From Calothrix sp. NIES-2100 (GTDB lineage: Bacteria > Cyanobacteriota > Cyanobacteriia > Cyanobacteriales > Nostocaceae), in contig NZ_AP018178.1 in the NCBI RefSeq assembly GCF_002368195.1, positions 8,010,645-8,074,644 on the forward strand: a stretch of 64,000 bases of DNA, read 5' to 3'. How positions within the stretch are numbered: position 1 is the stretch's first letter; each line of letters begins with the position of its first letter. Of the stretch, positions 26,752-36,418 are shown piece after piece. The notes below the pieces were generated by a model, which was not told the DNA's origin, did not search any database, and worked only from the letters and a program-made list of their open reading frames with translations. The translations under genes and the position numbers were made by a program.

Positions 26752-28263
26752 ATGCTAGATACATTAGATTTAAGCTTAACTTTAGACAAAACAACCTATA
26801 AATCTGAGATTGACAGGTTAATGCATCAACTCCGAACGCTGCAAACCGCCTGTTGGGAAAAAAAATTACCTGTGATTGTCGTCTTGGAAGGTTGGGCGGC
26901 TTCTGGTAAGGGTGGCTTGGTCAAGCAAATGGTATCCTATATTGACCCCAGAGGATTTAAGGTACATCCTATCTGGGCGGCGACACCAGAGGAACGCCAA
27001 TATCCCTTTCTTTGGAGATTTTGGGGAAAACTACCCGCCCAAGGTGCAATCAGTATTTTTTATCATAGTTGGTATACCCATGTTTTAGAAGACCGTTTAT
27101 TTGACCGAGTGTCAAGCGCTCAAATTCCGCTATTAATGGGGCAAATTAACTCTTTTGAGCGACAGATGGTAGATGATGGAGTTGCGATCGCTAAATTTTG
27201 GTTACATCTCAGCCGGAAAGAATTGAAAAGTCGGTTGAAAGAATATGGTAAAGATCCCCTAACGGCTTGGCGGGTGCGTAAAGAAGACTGGCAACAAGAA
27301 AAACATTATGATCGCTATACAACTTTGGCTGAAGATATGCTAGTGCAAACTAGTACTGGTAGTTCCCCCTGGACTTTAGTAGAGGGTGACTCGCAGCGCT
27401 GGGCGCGGGTGAAGGTGTTAAGTCATTTGGCTGCAACTTTAACTGCTGCTTTAGATCGGCAGCAAATCCAACTTCCTACTCCTATCCTACCAGCACAGTC
27501 TCATTTAGAACCCACAGAACCAGACTTACTCGCCCAGGTTGATTTAAGCCAAAGTCTTTCAGAAGTAGATTACGATGAGCAATTAGCTAACGAACAAATA
27601 CAACTGCGTCAGCTACAGTTAAGCATCCACAAGCATCAAATTCCTGTGTTGGTGATGTTTGAAGGTTGGGATGCAGCTGGTAAAGGTGGGGCGATTAAGC
27701 GACTTACAGATATTCTCGACCCCCGGAGTTACTTTGTTTATCCCTTTGCTGCTCCCTCAGATGAAGAAAAAGCCCATCATTATCTCTGGCGATTCTGGCG
27801 GCGATTACCCACCACTGGGACAATTGGCATTTTTGACCGTTCTTGGTATGGGCGGGTGTTAGTCGAGCGCATCGAAGGATTTGCAGCGGAAATAGAGTGG
27901 CGCAGAGCTTACCAAGAAATTAATGAGTTTGAAGCCCAATTAACCAGTGCAGGTTACGTTTTAGTCAAGTTTTGGCTGCATATTAGCTCAGAAGAACAAA
28001 TCAAGCGCTTTACCGAACGCCAAAATGACCCTTTTAAACAATACAAGCTTACCGATGAAGACTGGCGGAATCGGGAAAAGTGGCCTTATTACGAAGTCGC
28101 AGTAAATCAGATGATTCAACGTACCACTACCCCAACTGCTCCTTGGACAATTGTTGCTGCCAATGATAAATATTATGCCAGAGTCAAGGTAATTGAAACT
28201 GTAGTTGATGCAATTCAGGCGGAAATCAAACGCCGCAAGAAAGGAAATCGTTTACTATTTTAG
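26752..28263 (+). CDS. pap: Two-domain polyphosphate kinase 2 / polyphosphate:AMP phosphotransferase
   Basis: A 503-residue protein with two tandem PPK2 domains (about 1-235 and 265-503). ATG at 26752 is preferred to TTG at 26740. The C-terminal domain has intact Walker A (GWDAAGKGGAIKRL) and the DRSWYGR lid motif. The N-terminal domain keeps GWAASGKGG but has YHSWYTHVLEDR where the Asp-Arg of DRSWY is expected, so it is probably catalytically dead, as usual for class II PPK2. Such enzymes phosphorylate AMP to ADP using polyphosphate. The assignment to family is firm; AMP rather than another nucleotide is inferred from class. Convergent or operonic partners are absent. Confidence 0.88.
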   Translation: MLDTLDLSLTLDKTTYKSEIDRLMHQLRTLQTACWEKKLPVIVVLEGWAASGKGGLVKQMVSYIDPRGFKVHPIWAATPEERQYPFLWRFWGKLPAQGAISIFYHSWYTHVLEDRLFDRVSSAQIPLLMGQINSFERQMVDDGVAIAKFWLHLSRKELKSRLKEYGKDPLTAWRVRKEDWQQEKHYDRYTTLAEDMLVQTSTGSSPWTLVEGDSQRWARVKVLSHLAATLTAALDRQQIQLPTPILPAQSHLEPTEPDLLAQVDLSQSLSEVDYDEQLANEQIQLRQLQLSIHKHQIPVLVMFEGWDAAGKGGAIKRLTDILDPRSYFVYPFAAPSDEEKAHHYLWRFWRRLPTTGTIGIFDRSWYGRVLVERIEGFAAEIEWRRAYQEINEFEAQLTSAGYVLVKFWLHISSEEQIKRFTERQNDPFKQYKLTDEDWRNREKWPYYEVAVNQMIQRTTTPTAPWTIVAANDKYYARVKVIETVVDAIQAEIKRRKKGNRLLF

Positions 28264-29162
28264 GTTTCGATACTTTAAGTTGATTCAATATGCTTTATGT
28301 ACCAGTTGCTTCCTTTCAAACAGTATAGAAAATGTTTATTTTCAAAATAATATTGTCAAAGTATTACAATAAGCTTACTTAATTTGTCATCTTCAATTGG
28401 AATGATATTTATTACGCTTTGATAATATTGTTTAACCGTGTATTATTTATTACTTGCAGCGGATTGTTTCCCACTGCATCTGTGACTAGATAGAAAAATG
28501 TCTATGTAATTGGGCAGAGTTTGAACTTTTGAATCTATTTTCTACATCCAAATGAAATGCTGCATCAGTTTAATATGTCATAATTAGATGACATCTAAGA
28601 AATTATACTTAAATTTTTAGTTTGCTAAATTACTTAATAATCTATTGAGAATTTATCTTGTTTTTCCCAGTGTTTGCCAACTTTATGTATTTAATTCCAA
28701 AATTATTTTTAGTAAATTACTTAAATAAATTTACTTATTTTTTATAAAAAGCAGTAAATTATAAAACAATGTATTAAAAGTATTAACGTTATTCATAATA
28801 AATACATAAATTTACGGATACTTTTTTGGTGAAAAATATTAAAAAATACTTAATTAAGTTAAGTTTTAGCATTTAAACTTAATGAAACTTAAACTAAATC
28901 AAAGGCACATATAGTGACATAAGTGGCGAAAAAATGAGTTTTACACTGTTTGAAGTGCAGTGTGAAAGTTGGTTTTGATGTGTAAAGTAAATATTTTAAG
29001 TTTTGAGAATACGTTACGCCTTATCTGTTGTAGAAAAGTTTACTAGTATAGTTAACTTTGCTAGCAATAATTATTACTTACGTATTTTCTATAGAGTACT
29101 TTTGTATTTACTTTACAAGTAACTTTTGGAAATCAATATTTTTGAATCATTGAGGTTTAAAC
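28264..29162. other. Long AT-rich spacer
   Basis: About 900 bp with no open frame of interest, no strong hairpin and no member of the repeat families found elsewhere. Its promoter for the next gene should lie in the last ~150 bp. I see nothing else in it. Confidence 0.5.
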
Positions 29163-29876
29163 ATGAAAGAAGTTTTAGAATTAATTGAAAAGAGGAAGCG
29201 AGAATTCGCCCAATTGCCGTTATTTAAATTTCTACAAGATAAAAATATAGATCCAAGAGAAAGACTAGCTTGGGCACCTTGTCTAGCTCCTTTTGCAATG
29301 GGTTTTGGACAATTGAATAAATATGATTTCCGAAAAGAGCCAACCAACAATCCTATTCAGGCAATAATTAATAAACATACTTATGAAGATGATAATCACT
29401 GGGGATGGTTTCTAGAAGATATCGAGAAACTGAATTTGAACAATTCAATGAAGTTCAGTGATGCGATGAAATTTTTTTGGGGTGAGGAAACATACAAAAC
29501 ACGCCAAATATGTCATCAAATTGCACTACATACTTTCCAAGCAGAACCTGTAGTTGTGCTAGCAGCAATTGAAGCCATAGAAGCAACAGGTCATGTAGCT
29601 TTAGCTTTAACTGCACAAGTAGCACAAGAACTCCAACAAGATACCAAGCAAAATTATCGCTATTTTGGTCAGCATCACTTTTGTGTGGAAACTGGCCACG
29701 CCGTAGGAACAGATAACTTACAGCAGTTTGTGGAAAACTTGCAACTGACAGAAGAGCAAAAAACTAAATCTTTTGAGTTAGTAGAGAAAGTGTTTGAAGT
29801 TTTCTCAGAAAGTATGGAAGAAATGATGGTGTATGTCAACAAGCATTCTCTGAAAAAACTGTTGGAAGTCTCATAA
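29163..29876 (+). CDS. Heme-oxygenase-fold iron protein (HDO/TenA-like), function unknown
   Basis: A 237-residue all-helical protein. The motif HTYEDDNHWGWFLEDIEKL, with H, E, D, H and E, fits the metal-binding helix of heme-oxygenase-like diiron oxidases and oxygenases (HDO), and a second helix around EAIEATGHVALALT and a third with CVETGHAVG supply further His and Glu. Families of this fold perform N-oxygenation, fatty acid decarboxylation and other oxidations. No partner gene is close (900 bp empty upstream, 400 bp repeats downstream), so the substrate cannot be predicted. Fold assignment is inference from pattern; chemistry is open. Confidence 0.62.
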   Translation: MKEVLELIEKRKREFAQLPLFKFLQDKNIDPRERLAWAPCLAPFAMGFGQLNKYDFRKEPTNNPIQAIINKHTYEDDNHWGWFLEDIEKLNLNNSMKFSDAMKFFWGEETYKTRQICHQIALHTFQAEPVVVLAAIEAIEATGHVALALTAQVAQELQQDTKQNYRYFGQHHFCVETGHAVGTDNLQQFVENLQLTEEQKTKSFELVEKVFEVFSESMEEMMVYVNKHSLKKLLEVS

Positions 29877-30335
29877 ATTAGACTTATTTTAACGTGAGTT
29901 CTAGGTAAGCTAACCCCAAACCCTTCCCTACAAGGGAAGCTAGGGTGTACACACATCTTTGTGTTAAGTGCAAAATGTTGCTCGATCCTCCCTAACCCCC
30001 CTTTTTTAAGGGAAGAATTAGAATCAAAGTTCCCCTTATTAAGGGGGATTTAGGGGGAGCGAAACGTTATGGGGCTAGGTTATAAGACTTGTGTGTACAC
30101 CGTAGTACAAGGGAAGCGAGAAAAAATCTACAACTTGGTACGAAAGTTACAGCGCTTAGGTTAGAGGCTAGGGTGTACCTTATATAATTGGGAGCTATAT
30201 ATCTAAAGGCTGAAGCTGAGACTAACTGGAGATAGATGCCCAAAGAAAAAAAATCATTAGATAATACCTGAGTTCGCAGTGAAAAAACACATTAAAAACT
30301 GCAAACTTGTATTACCTATAACTTTGAATATTTTT
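29877..30335. repeat. Spacer with dispersed inverted repeats
   Basis: Contains the pairs CCCCTTATTAAGGGGGATT (about 30033) with CTAACCCCCCTTTTTTAAGGG (about 29992), and GTGTACACACATC (29946) with TTGTGTGTACACC (30088). These look like a short inverted-repeat element or terminators after the HDO-like gene. An alternative start of the amylase gene (GTG at 30279) lies here. Confidence 0.55.
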
Positions 30336-32264
30336 ATGGTACAGACTCCTCCATCTCAATTTTCTCCCGAACAATACAAAGTAGATGCGCCCGCTCAAGA
30401 AGTAGAAAATATTATCCAATCGCCACCATCAGAGACGGAGATTAATTTAGAATTTCTCTACACTAGAGATATTGAATTTCGTCAAGAAACTATTTACTTT
30501 CTCGTAGTCGATCGCTTTCATGATGGCGATCCAGATAATAGCGAAGGGATTAACTCAGAACTGTACGACCCCACCGGAAAAGATTGGGGTAAGTACTGGG
30601 GTGGGGATTTACAAGGTGTAATTGATAAACTAGACTATTTGAAGAATATGGGAGTCACAGCCATTTGGCTAACTCCTTTATTTGAGCAAGTTGAAGAATT
30701 ATTTGTTGGTAATGCTGCCATACATGGCTATTGGACAAAAGATTTTAAACGCATCAATCCCCGCTTTATTGCCCAAGATGAAAACCCTTCTTTAAACGCA
30801 ACTCAGGAAACAAAAGATACAACTTTTGACCGCTTAGTTGCAGAAATGCATAAGCGGAATATGAAATTAATCCTAGATATTGTTTGCAACCATAGCACCC
30901 CAGATACAAGTGGTAGCAAAGGCGAATTATATGATGATGGGGTAAAAATTGCCGACTTTAATAATGATGTGAATAATTGGTATCATCACTACGGTGAGGT
31001 GCAAAATTGGGAAGATGATTGGCAAGTCCAGAATTGCGAATTAGCTGGTCTAGCAACCTTTAATGAAAATAATAGCGACTACCGTGAGTATATTAAGTCA
31101 GCGATTAAACAATGGCTAGATAGAGGTGTAGATGCTTTGCGGGTGGATACTGTCAAGCATATGCCGATTTGGTTTTGGCAAGAATTCACTGGTGATATGT
31201 GCAATCATAAGCCAGATGTATTCATTTTTGGCGAATGGATTTATAGTAGTCCCAGTGACGATCGCTCTGTGGAATTTGCGAATAACTCCGGGATGACACT
31301 TCTAGACTTTGGTTTGTGTGTGGCGATTCGAGCTGCATTAGGACAAGGTTCAGAAAATGGATTCCATACAATTCAATATATCTTTGACCAAGACCATCGC
31401 TACAGTGGCGCGACAGAGTTAATTACCTTTATCGATAATCATGATATGTGTCGCTTCCAATCGCTGAACCCAGATCCAGCGATGTTAAAAGTAGCGATCG
31501 CCTTAATTATGACTTGTCGCGGTATTCCCTGCATCTATTATGGTACAGAACAATATCTGCACAACGATACCGATGGCGGTAACGATCCCTACAATCGCCC
31601 CATGATGGAAAATTGGGATAGTGATACAGAGATTTATCGTTACATCAGATTATTATCTGGTTTACGGCGACTAAACCCAGCCATATCAATGGGTAGCCAC
31701 TGGCAAAAATACTTAACTGAAGATGTTTATTGCTACGTGCGCCGTTATCGTGATTCTCTGTGCTTTGTCGCCTTGAATCGGGGGGGAGAAGTCACTCTAG
31801 AAGAAGTAGATACAGAACTACCAGATGGCGAACATACCTGTGTCGTCACTCGTAACAAGTATGAAGTCAAAGACGGCAAAATTCAAAATTTAGTACTTGC
31901 AGAACGTGGGGTGATTGTTTTCAGCCATGTTGGGGAGAGAATCAGAGCAACGACAATTGTGCGCGTGCAATTAAACGGTGTACAAACTCAACCAGGTGAA
32001 ACCATCGTGGTGACTGGCGACTGTCCAGAGTTGGGTAACTGGGATATTAGCAAAGCATACCCTTTGGAGTATATTAACACAAACACCTGGTTTGCAGAAA
32101 TTCCCTTTGATGAAAGTACAGGTAAGTTAATTAGTTATAAATATGCCATGTGGCGCGAAGGGCGATCGCCTCTACGCGAAAATACAGTACCCCGTCGTTG
32201 GGTAATTGCCAAAGAAGGTACTGTGAAGTGGCGTGATACCTGGACACCAGGAAGGGAATCTTAG
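30336..32264 (+). CDS. Alpha-amylase family protein (GH13) with C-terminal CBM20
   Basis: A 642-residue enzyme from the ATG at 30336; an in-frame GTG at 30279 would add 19 residues, and neither has a clear ribosome site. All four GH13 blocks are present: DIVCNHS (I), GVDALRVDTVKH with the nucleophile Asp (II), FGEW with the acid Glu (III), FIDNHD (IV). GGDLQGVIDKLDYLKNMGV is typical of maltogenic and cyclodextrin-acting members. The last ~100 residues are a CBM20 starch-binding domain (GETIVVTGDCPELGNW...YKYAMW). It hydrolyses or transglycosylates alpha-1,4-glucans such as glycogen. No signal peptide is convincing, which suggests glycogen breakdown inside the cell. Precise product specificity is open. 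Confidence 0.9.
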   Translation: MVQTPPSQFSPEQYKVDAPAQEVENIIQSPPSETEINLEFLYTRDIEFRQETIYFLVVDRFHDGDPDNSEGINSELYDPTGKDWGKYWGGDLQGVIDKLDYLKNMGVTAIWLTPLFEQVEELFVGNAAIHGYWTKDFKRINPRFIAQDENPSLNATQETKDTTFDRLVAEMHKRNMKLILDIVCNHSTPDTSGSKGELYDDGVKIADFNNDVNNWYHHYGEVQNWEDDWQVQNCELAGLATFNENNSDYREYIKSAIKQWLDRGVDALRVDTVKHMPIWFWQEFTGDMCNHKPDVFIFGEWIYSSPSDDRSVEFANNSGMTLLDFGLCVAIRAALGQGSENGFHTIQYIFDQDHRYSGATELITFIDNHDMCRFQSLNPDPAMLKVAIALIMTCRGIPCIYYGTEQYLHNDTDGGNDPYNRPMMENWDSDTEIYRYIRLLSGLRRLNPAISMGSHWQKYLTEDVYCYVRRYRDSLCFVALNRGGEVTLEEVDTELPDGEHTCVVTRNKYEVKDGKIQNLVLAERGVIVFSHVGERIRATTIVRVQLNGVQTQPGETIVVTGDCPELGNWDISKAYPLEYINTNTWFAEIPFDESTGKLISYKYAMWREGRSPLRENTVPRRWVIAKEGTVKWRDTWTPGRES

Positions 32265-32330
32265 AAAGGATGAAGTGAGTGGTTAGGTAAAAAATCAATT
32301 CCAGATGTAATCCTCATCCCCCACCCCCTA

Positions 32331-32362
32331 TCCCCACCGAACTCGCGAGTTGAGGGTGGGGA
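32331..32362. terminator. Hairpin between convergent genes
   Basis: TCCCCACC (32331-32338) pairs with GGTGGGGA (32355-32362), enclosing the palindrome ACTCGCGAGT. It lies between convergent amylase and GNAT genes, and is likely a bidirectional terminator although the T-run is short. Confidence 0.5.
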
Positions 32363-32446
32363 TTTCCGCGCTCCGTTAAAATTTCTGGAATAGCTTTTGG
32401 CAAAGACTTTCAATCCAAAATCTCAAATCCCAAATCTAAAATCAAA

Positions 32447-33388
32447 TTATCGCCAATCATCCAGTGCAAAAACATCTGGGCGATTATATCCTGGTTCATT
32501 TGGTCTATGCATGGCCACGCCAATATGATCGCTACGAAAACCACGGGCGATCATTCTGCGGTAAGCTTCGTCACGGCTAGTATTCACCCCAGCAACTAAC
32601 GTTGACATTCCTAGGGTGAGAGTCAAGTTTTCACATAGATCTAATAACTGCTCAAAACGTTGTCCTGCATCAGTTCCCGATCGCACTACACCAAACTTGA
32701 CAAAGCAAGTGTTACTACCTGCTTCTGTACCTGCGCCGTAATGACAAACGGCAAATCCGGCTAAACCGATATCATCCCAAAATAAAACTGTATCGCCTAG
32801 TGCTTGCTGTTGCACTGTCTGAATTTCCCTTGTTAAATCTAGCCCTTCGTAGATAGAATCAGTTAGCTGGTAACTAGCTTTGAGAGATTCAGCACGTTCA
32901 TTTTCACTTAAGAGTGAGTATCTCATGCCTTGGGGTAGCAGCACAGATGGCTGCACTGACTTTGCCATGATGGGAGTTAAAAAACGTAAATTAAAACCAA
33001 ATTTTTGATAAAGTGCGTGATGTTTGGGACTGTTAGCAAAAGTATAAAGTCCAGCTAACCGAGTTTCCCATTGTGTAAAGCAGGCGATCGCAGCTTCTAT
33101 GAGTTGTTGACCAACTTTTTGCTGCCAAAAATCAGGATGAACGCTTAAAGGGCCAAAATAACCAAAACTTCCCCAGTTGATTACTATGTTAGAACCGATT
33201 AATTTTCCATCCACCTCAGCCGCAAATGCAGCCTTTGGATCGGTTTGCCAACGGTGCTGGATATAAGCTGCATCTCCAGCAAATTGAGTCGGTTCTGGTA
33301 ATCCGACAAAAGTGCCAAAAGCCAACCGAAAAATGTAGTCAGCATCAGCTAATTCATGGGACTGTAGTAAACGGATAGAAACGTTCAT
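32447..33388 (-). CDS. GNAT family N-acetyltransferase
   Basis: A 313-residue protein. The N-terminal half is a GNAT domain: AAFAAEVDGKLIGSNIVINW, then the acetyl-CoA signature LSVHPDFWQQKVGQQLI, then NSPKHHALYQKFGF. The C-terminal half (about 165-313) looks like a second, degenerate GNAT-like domain with MIARGFRSDHIGVAMH near the end. Acetyl acceptor is unknown. Convergent with the amylase gene. Confidence 0.78.
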   Translation of the reverse strand: MNVSIRLLQSHELADADYIFRLAFGTFVGLPEPTQFAGDAAYIQHRWQTDPKAAFAAEVDGKLIGSNIVINWGSFGYFGPLSVHPDFWQQKVGQQLIEAAIACFTQWETRLAGLYTFANSPKHHALYQKFGFNLRFLTPIMAKSVQPSVLLPQGMRYSLLSENERAESLKASYQLTDSIYEGLDLTREIQTVQQQALGDTVLFWDDIGLAGFAVCHYGAGTEAGSNTCFVKFGVVRSGTDAGQRFEQLLDLCENLTLTLGMSTLVAGVNTSRDEAYRRMIARGFRSDHIGVAMHRPNEPGYNRPDVFALDDWR

Positions 33389-33904
33389 CGACCAGCAAAA
33401 ATAAAAGTTTCAGTAAACAGGTTAACACAGAGCAAATGTGTTTTCATTGAAAGCGATAGAAAATCATACTGGCAAAGGTGAGTTAATGTATGTATTTTAA
33501 TTATGTTTTAAATTGAATTCTGATTATGCGAAATGTTAAGTGCGTTGGCGAAGCCTTGCCGTAGGCATCGCTCCTATAAGCAAACCCAGTATTTCTAATT
33601 ATTGCTTTTATAAGTTTTAATCTGCTATGATCGCGCTGAAGAAGCAAAATGCAACATATTTCTCCTAAATAAATAATGGAAAATAACCGATTAGGAGATT
33701 TATCTGCAAGCAAAAATCAAGCTAGAAATAGCCGATTTATTAGGGGAATTACGAGCGTTCCTACCAGATAATCTGGGCAACAAAATTTAAACAATCTTAA
33801 AAGGATGGCTTTAGTCTTCCTTGAACTATGGGCAATTTAGACTTTTAAAGTTTAAAAATTGCTTCATCGGCAACAAGCATTTCTGAAAATCCAGGAGAGT
33901 ACGC
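33389..33904. other. Intergenic spacer with palindromic repeat and a short gene-like relic
   Basis: A dispersed palindrome (CTTGCCGTAGGCATCGCTCC) lies near 33555. At about 33700-33789 a 30-codon frame with no start (reading KLEIADLLGELRAFLPDN, then a stop) looks like the end of a lost gene. The promoter of the RTX-repeat gene follows, with GGAG 8 nt before its ATG. Confidence 0.45.
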
Positions 33905-34627
33905 ATGTTTGCAGCAAATAGTACAAATACGAATCCTTTAGACGCTCAAAATACTAGTTTTGTTAATGGCACTCAAGCAAGCGTACTAGGCTCCAGTTTG
34001 GATCTTTGTGTCCTAAGTACAGATACTCTATTTACTGGAAGGTCTAGCAGTAGTACCACAAGCTTACCAGACTTGAATATGCGTCAAGAATCATTGTACT
34101 TTCAGGCGAGTGAGTATGGCAAAGAAAATGCCACCTACAGCTTGAGCAAATACACTGACAATGACATTCTTTATAGAAGTTACGATAAGACTAACGGCGA
34201 TCAGACAATCGAAGGAACCGATAAAAATGATACCCTTATAGGTGGCAGCGGCAATGATACTCTTTTAGGTCTGAACGGTTACGATATTTTGTCTGGTGAA
34301 GATGGTAACGATCGCCTTGACGGCTATGGCTATAACAGCGACTCTGAATTAGACACCCTAGTCGGTGGTGCTGGATCTGATACTTTCGTTATTGGTGGTA
34401 GCCAGGGAATTGCATACCGAAACTATGGTCATGCTACTATTACTGACTGGAATGGGCAGGAAGATTCTATCGAAGCTAAAGGTAGTGCTAGCCTATATAA
34501 ACTCGTTTCAGGAAACTGGTCTGGTAGTTCCGCTGACGATACTGCGGTTTACTTTGGTGATGATTTGATTTGTGTTATTCAAGACTCAAGCGATGTAAAC
34601 TTGCAGCAGCATTTCAAATTTGTCTAA
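33905..34627 (+). CDS. RTX-type calcium-binding repeat protein
   Basis: A 240-residue protein with no Sec signal and an AGGAG site before its ATG. The first 100 residues are Ser/Thr-rich without a known domain. Residues about 105-170 contain nonapeptide RTX repeats of the GGxGxDxLx type (IGGSGNDTLLG, LNGYDILSG, EDGNDRLDG, VGGAGSDTFVIGG), which bind calcium outside the cell. RTX proteins usually leave through a type I secretion system via an uncleaved C-terminal signal; the last ~65 residues (ITDWNGQEDSIEAKG...DLICVIQ) match that style of C-terminal domain. No transporter gene is near. Target or enzymatic function is not evident. Confidence 0.82.
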   Translation: MFAANSTNTNPLDAQNTSFVNGTQASVLGSSLDLCVLSTDTLFTGRSSSSTTSLPDLNMRQESLYFQASEYGKENATYSLSKYTDNDILYRSYDKTNGDQTIEGTDKNDTLIGGSGNDTLLGLNGYDILSGEDGNDRLDGYGYNSDSELDTLVGGAGSDTFVIGGSQGIAYRNYGHATITDWNGQEDSIEAKGSASLYKLVSGNWSGSSADDTAVYFGDDLICVIQDSSDVNLQQHFKFV

Positions 34628-34668
34628 GAAAGCGGGAACGACTTCGTCGAACAGCAACGCCTGCCGTA

Positions 34669-34729
34669 GGGGAACTCCAAAAAATAAATTATGCCAAATT
34701 GTAGGGGCGGGGTTACCCCGCCCCTACGA
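34669..34729. repeat. Dispersed repeat with GC-rich palindrome
   Basis: GGGGAACTCCAAAAAATAAATT, then ATGCCAAATTGTAGGGGCGG and a hairpin GTAGGGGCGGGGTTACCCCGCCCCTAC. A second copy starts at 44216 (GGGAATACCAAAAATAAATT, then AAATTGTAGGGGCGGGG). It is a short cyanobacterial repeat; no coding potential. Confidence 0.75.
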
Positions 34730-34989
34730 GTTGCGGCTTTGGTAAATTAATGATTGGAATATTTTTTTATTTGGTAGTCTCTAGGATGCCCGTTCGCGTA
34801 GCGTCTCGCCTTGGGAGAAGGGCTGTAGGGCGAACGTGTTCCCTACACGCGACGATATATAGCGGTTTTCGGTTGAGTCCAATACACTCTTGTGGGCACG
34901 GCAGTGCCCCTACCCGCAACGATATAATTTTGTATTGCATCCAAAGCAGAAGCGCTATATTCCCTCAAAGTCCCACTCACAGACTTGTC

Positions 34990-35232
34990 TAGTTAACCAA
35001 AGTCTTCACTTTGTGAATGAAAGTCTTCATGTTTTGAACCAAGGGGTTCACTTTCTCAACGAAAGGGTTCACTTTGTTAACGAAGGGGTTCACTTTGTTA
35101 ACGAAAGGGTTCACTTTCTCAACGAAAGGGTTCACTTTGTTAACGAAAGGGTTCCCTTTCTCAACGAAGGGGTTCACTTTCTCAACGAAGGGGTTCCCTT
35201 TCTTAACGAAAGGGTTCACTTTATGGACGAAA
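34990..35232. repeat. 21-bp tandem repeat (minisatellite), about 11-12 copies
   Basis: Tandem copies of GGTTCACTTTGTTAACGAAAG with regular variation (GTTAAC or CTCAAC; AAAG or AGGG). Because 21 is a multiple of three, the array stays open in several frames on both strands: the minus strand would give heptads like NPFVEKV and the plus strand HFVNERV. The frames have no ribosome site and no matching flanking domain, so I treat it as a noncoding minisatellite in a repeat-rich spacer. The first copies (34990-35040) are more divergent, as in an array growing from one edge. Confidence 0.8.
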
Positions 35233-35457
35233 GACCTGGATTTATCACAACTTTTTTCAACTTAGGGGCGGGTTACAGCAGTTTCAGTGGTAATTGAACC
35301 ACAGATCCTTTCGTAGGGAACATCAGTAAGATTATTATATGTACCATTCGATTGTCGGTGCCGTGCCCCTACCGCGTGGTCTATTTACTTGAAAACAGCT
35401 GTAAGCCAGATATTCGTAAATGAAGGGATTATATCTGTGAACCCGCTCCTACTTCTT

Positions 35458-35696
35458 GGGGACATCCAATTTTTGAAATACCACCAAAATTTGTAGTGCG
35501 AATGCGAGAGCGTGTCCGTAAAGCCTGCGGCATAGCTACGCTTAGGGCGCAGCCTCCCGTAGGGAAGGACAAACGTCTCGCTTGATGAATGAACATCAGC
35601 GAGCTTTTCGGCTCGCACTACTCTCGCTCAATGAATGAACATCAGCGAGCTTTTCGGCTTGCACTACGGAAAATGAGTAATTTATTTTTTGTAAGT
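35458..35696 (-). repeat. Dispersed noncoding element, copy B (inverted copy of 24613-24989)
   Basis: GGGGACATCCAATTTTTGAA at the left and TTTATTTTTTGTAAGT at the right are the two ends of copy A read on the opposite strand. The interior holds two tandem copies of a unit with GAACATCAGCGAGCTTTTCGG and the palindromic GCCTGCGGCATAGCTACGC. Shorter than copy A (about 240 versus 377 bp). Confidence 0.75.
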
Positions 35697-35715
35697 TATG
35701 TTTATTTCTGTTGGT

Positions 35716-36117
35716 CTACTTAGGTTGAGCAATCCGCGCTTCGATATCTTCTAATGTTTGCAGTAATAGACGTTTCGCCTGTAATTGCCAACCCCATTTT
35801 TGAATTCTAAAAGCAGCCACAGAACCCGCTACAGCTGCTAATAATCCTATCGGTTGATTTAAGGAAATTCCTAATAATAAACCTAATCCCGCAATTCCCC
35901 AAAATGGTAAAGCTACTACTTGTCTTTGTTCTTCGACAATTTGGGCAATTTGATTCGGTTGCATAGTCTCTAATAATTCGGCTTTGATTTGCCTTTGCTC
36001 TGCTAAAGATACTGATAATCCAATTTTGCGGCGCAGTTTTTCAATTTTGCGCGCATCAGTACTGTACTCTGTTAGCTCGTCTTCGGCCATTCTCAGTAAT
36101 TGTTCTAGTTGCGCCAT
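35716..36117 (-). CDS. Hypothetical two-helix membrane protein
   Basis: A 133-residue protein. The first ~75 residues are a charged coiled-coil-like region (LRMAEDELTEYSTDARKIEK, then RRKIGLSVSLAEQRQIKAEL); a hydrophobic block (ALPFWGIAGLGLLLGISL, then PIGLLAAVAGSVAAF) makes one helical hairpin; the tail is amphipathic (AKRLLLQTLEDIEARIAQ). No family is recognised. It is divergent from the PEP synthase gene, separated by 300 bp of AT-rich DNA. Confidence 0.6.
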   Translation of the reverse strand: MAQLEQLLRMAEDELTEYSTDARKIEKLRRKIGLSVSLAEQRQIKAELLETMQPNQIAQIVEEQRQVVALPFWGIAGLGLLLGISLNQPIGLLAAVAGSVAAFRIQKWGWQLQAKRLLLQTLEDIEARIAQPK

Positions 36118-36418
36118 CTTATATTATATCTTTAATTCTCAATATGGAGATTATCTCAGATTATTGTTAATTTTTCTTGACTATATCTGGGCATTTTATA
36201 GCACAATTGCGAATTTAATATCTAAAATTGAACATAGGCAAAATATACTAGCACACTACGGCGCAAATAAAAATTCTATATGAGGAAGGAGAATTTTTGA
36301 GATACTTATAGTTCTCCTTGATCCCTGACTAGTGGTGCTTGACTCTTAACCCCTTATGCGTAGCAGTACTAGCAATTTTGCCCTGACAACCAGAGCATTT
36401 ACTTGTGAGGTAATCCTG

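Noticed and set aside
34990..35232. Possible CRISPR array
   Set aside because: Units are contiguous without spacers and vary gradually, so it is a minisatellite; no cas genes nearby.
34890..35297. Frame of 135 codons across the 21-bp repeats
   Set aside because: No ribosome site; the protein is only the translation of the tandem array and flanking repeat DNA.
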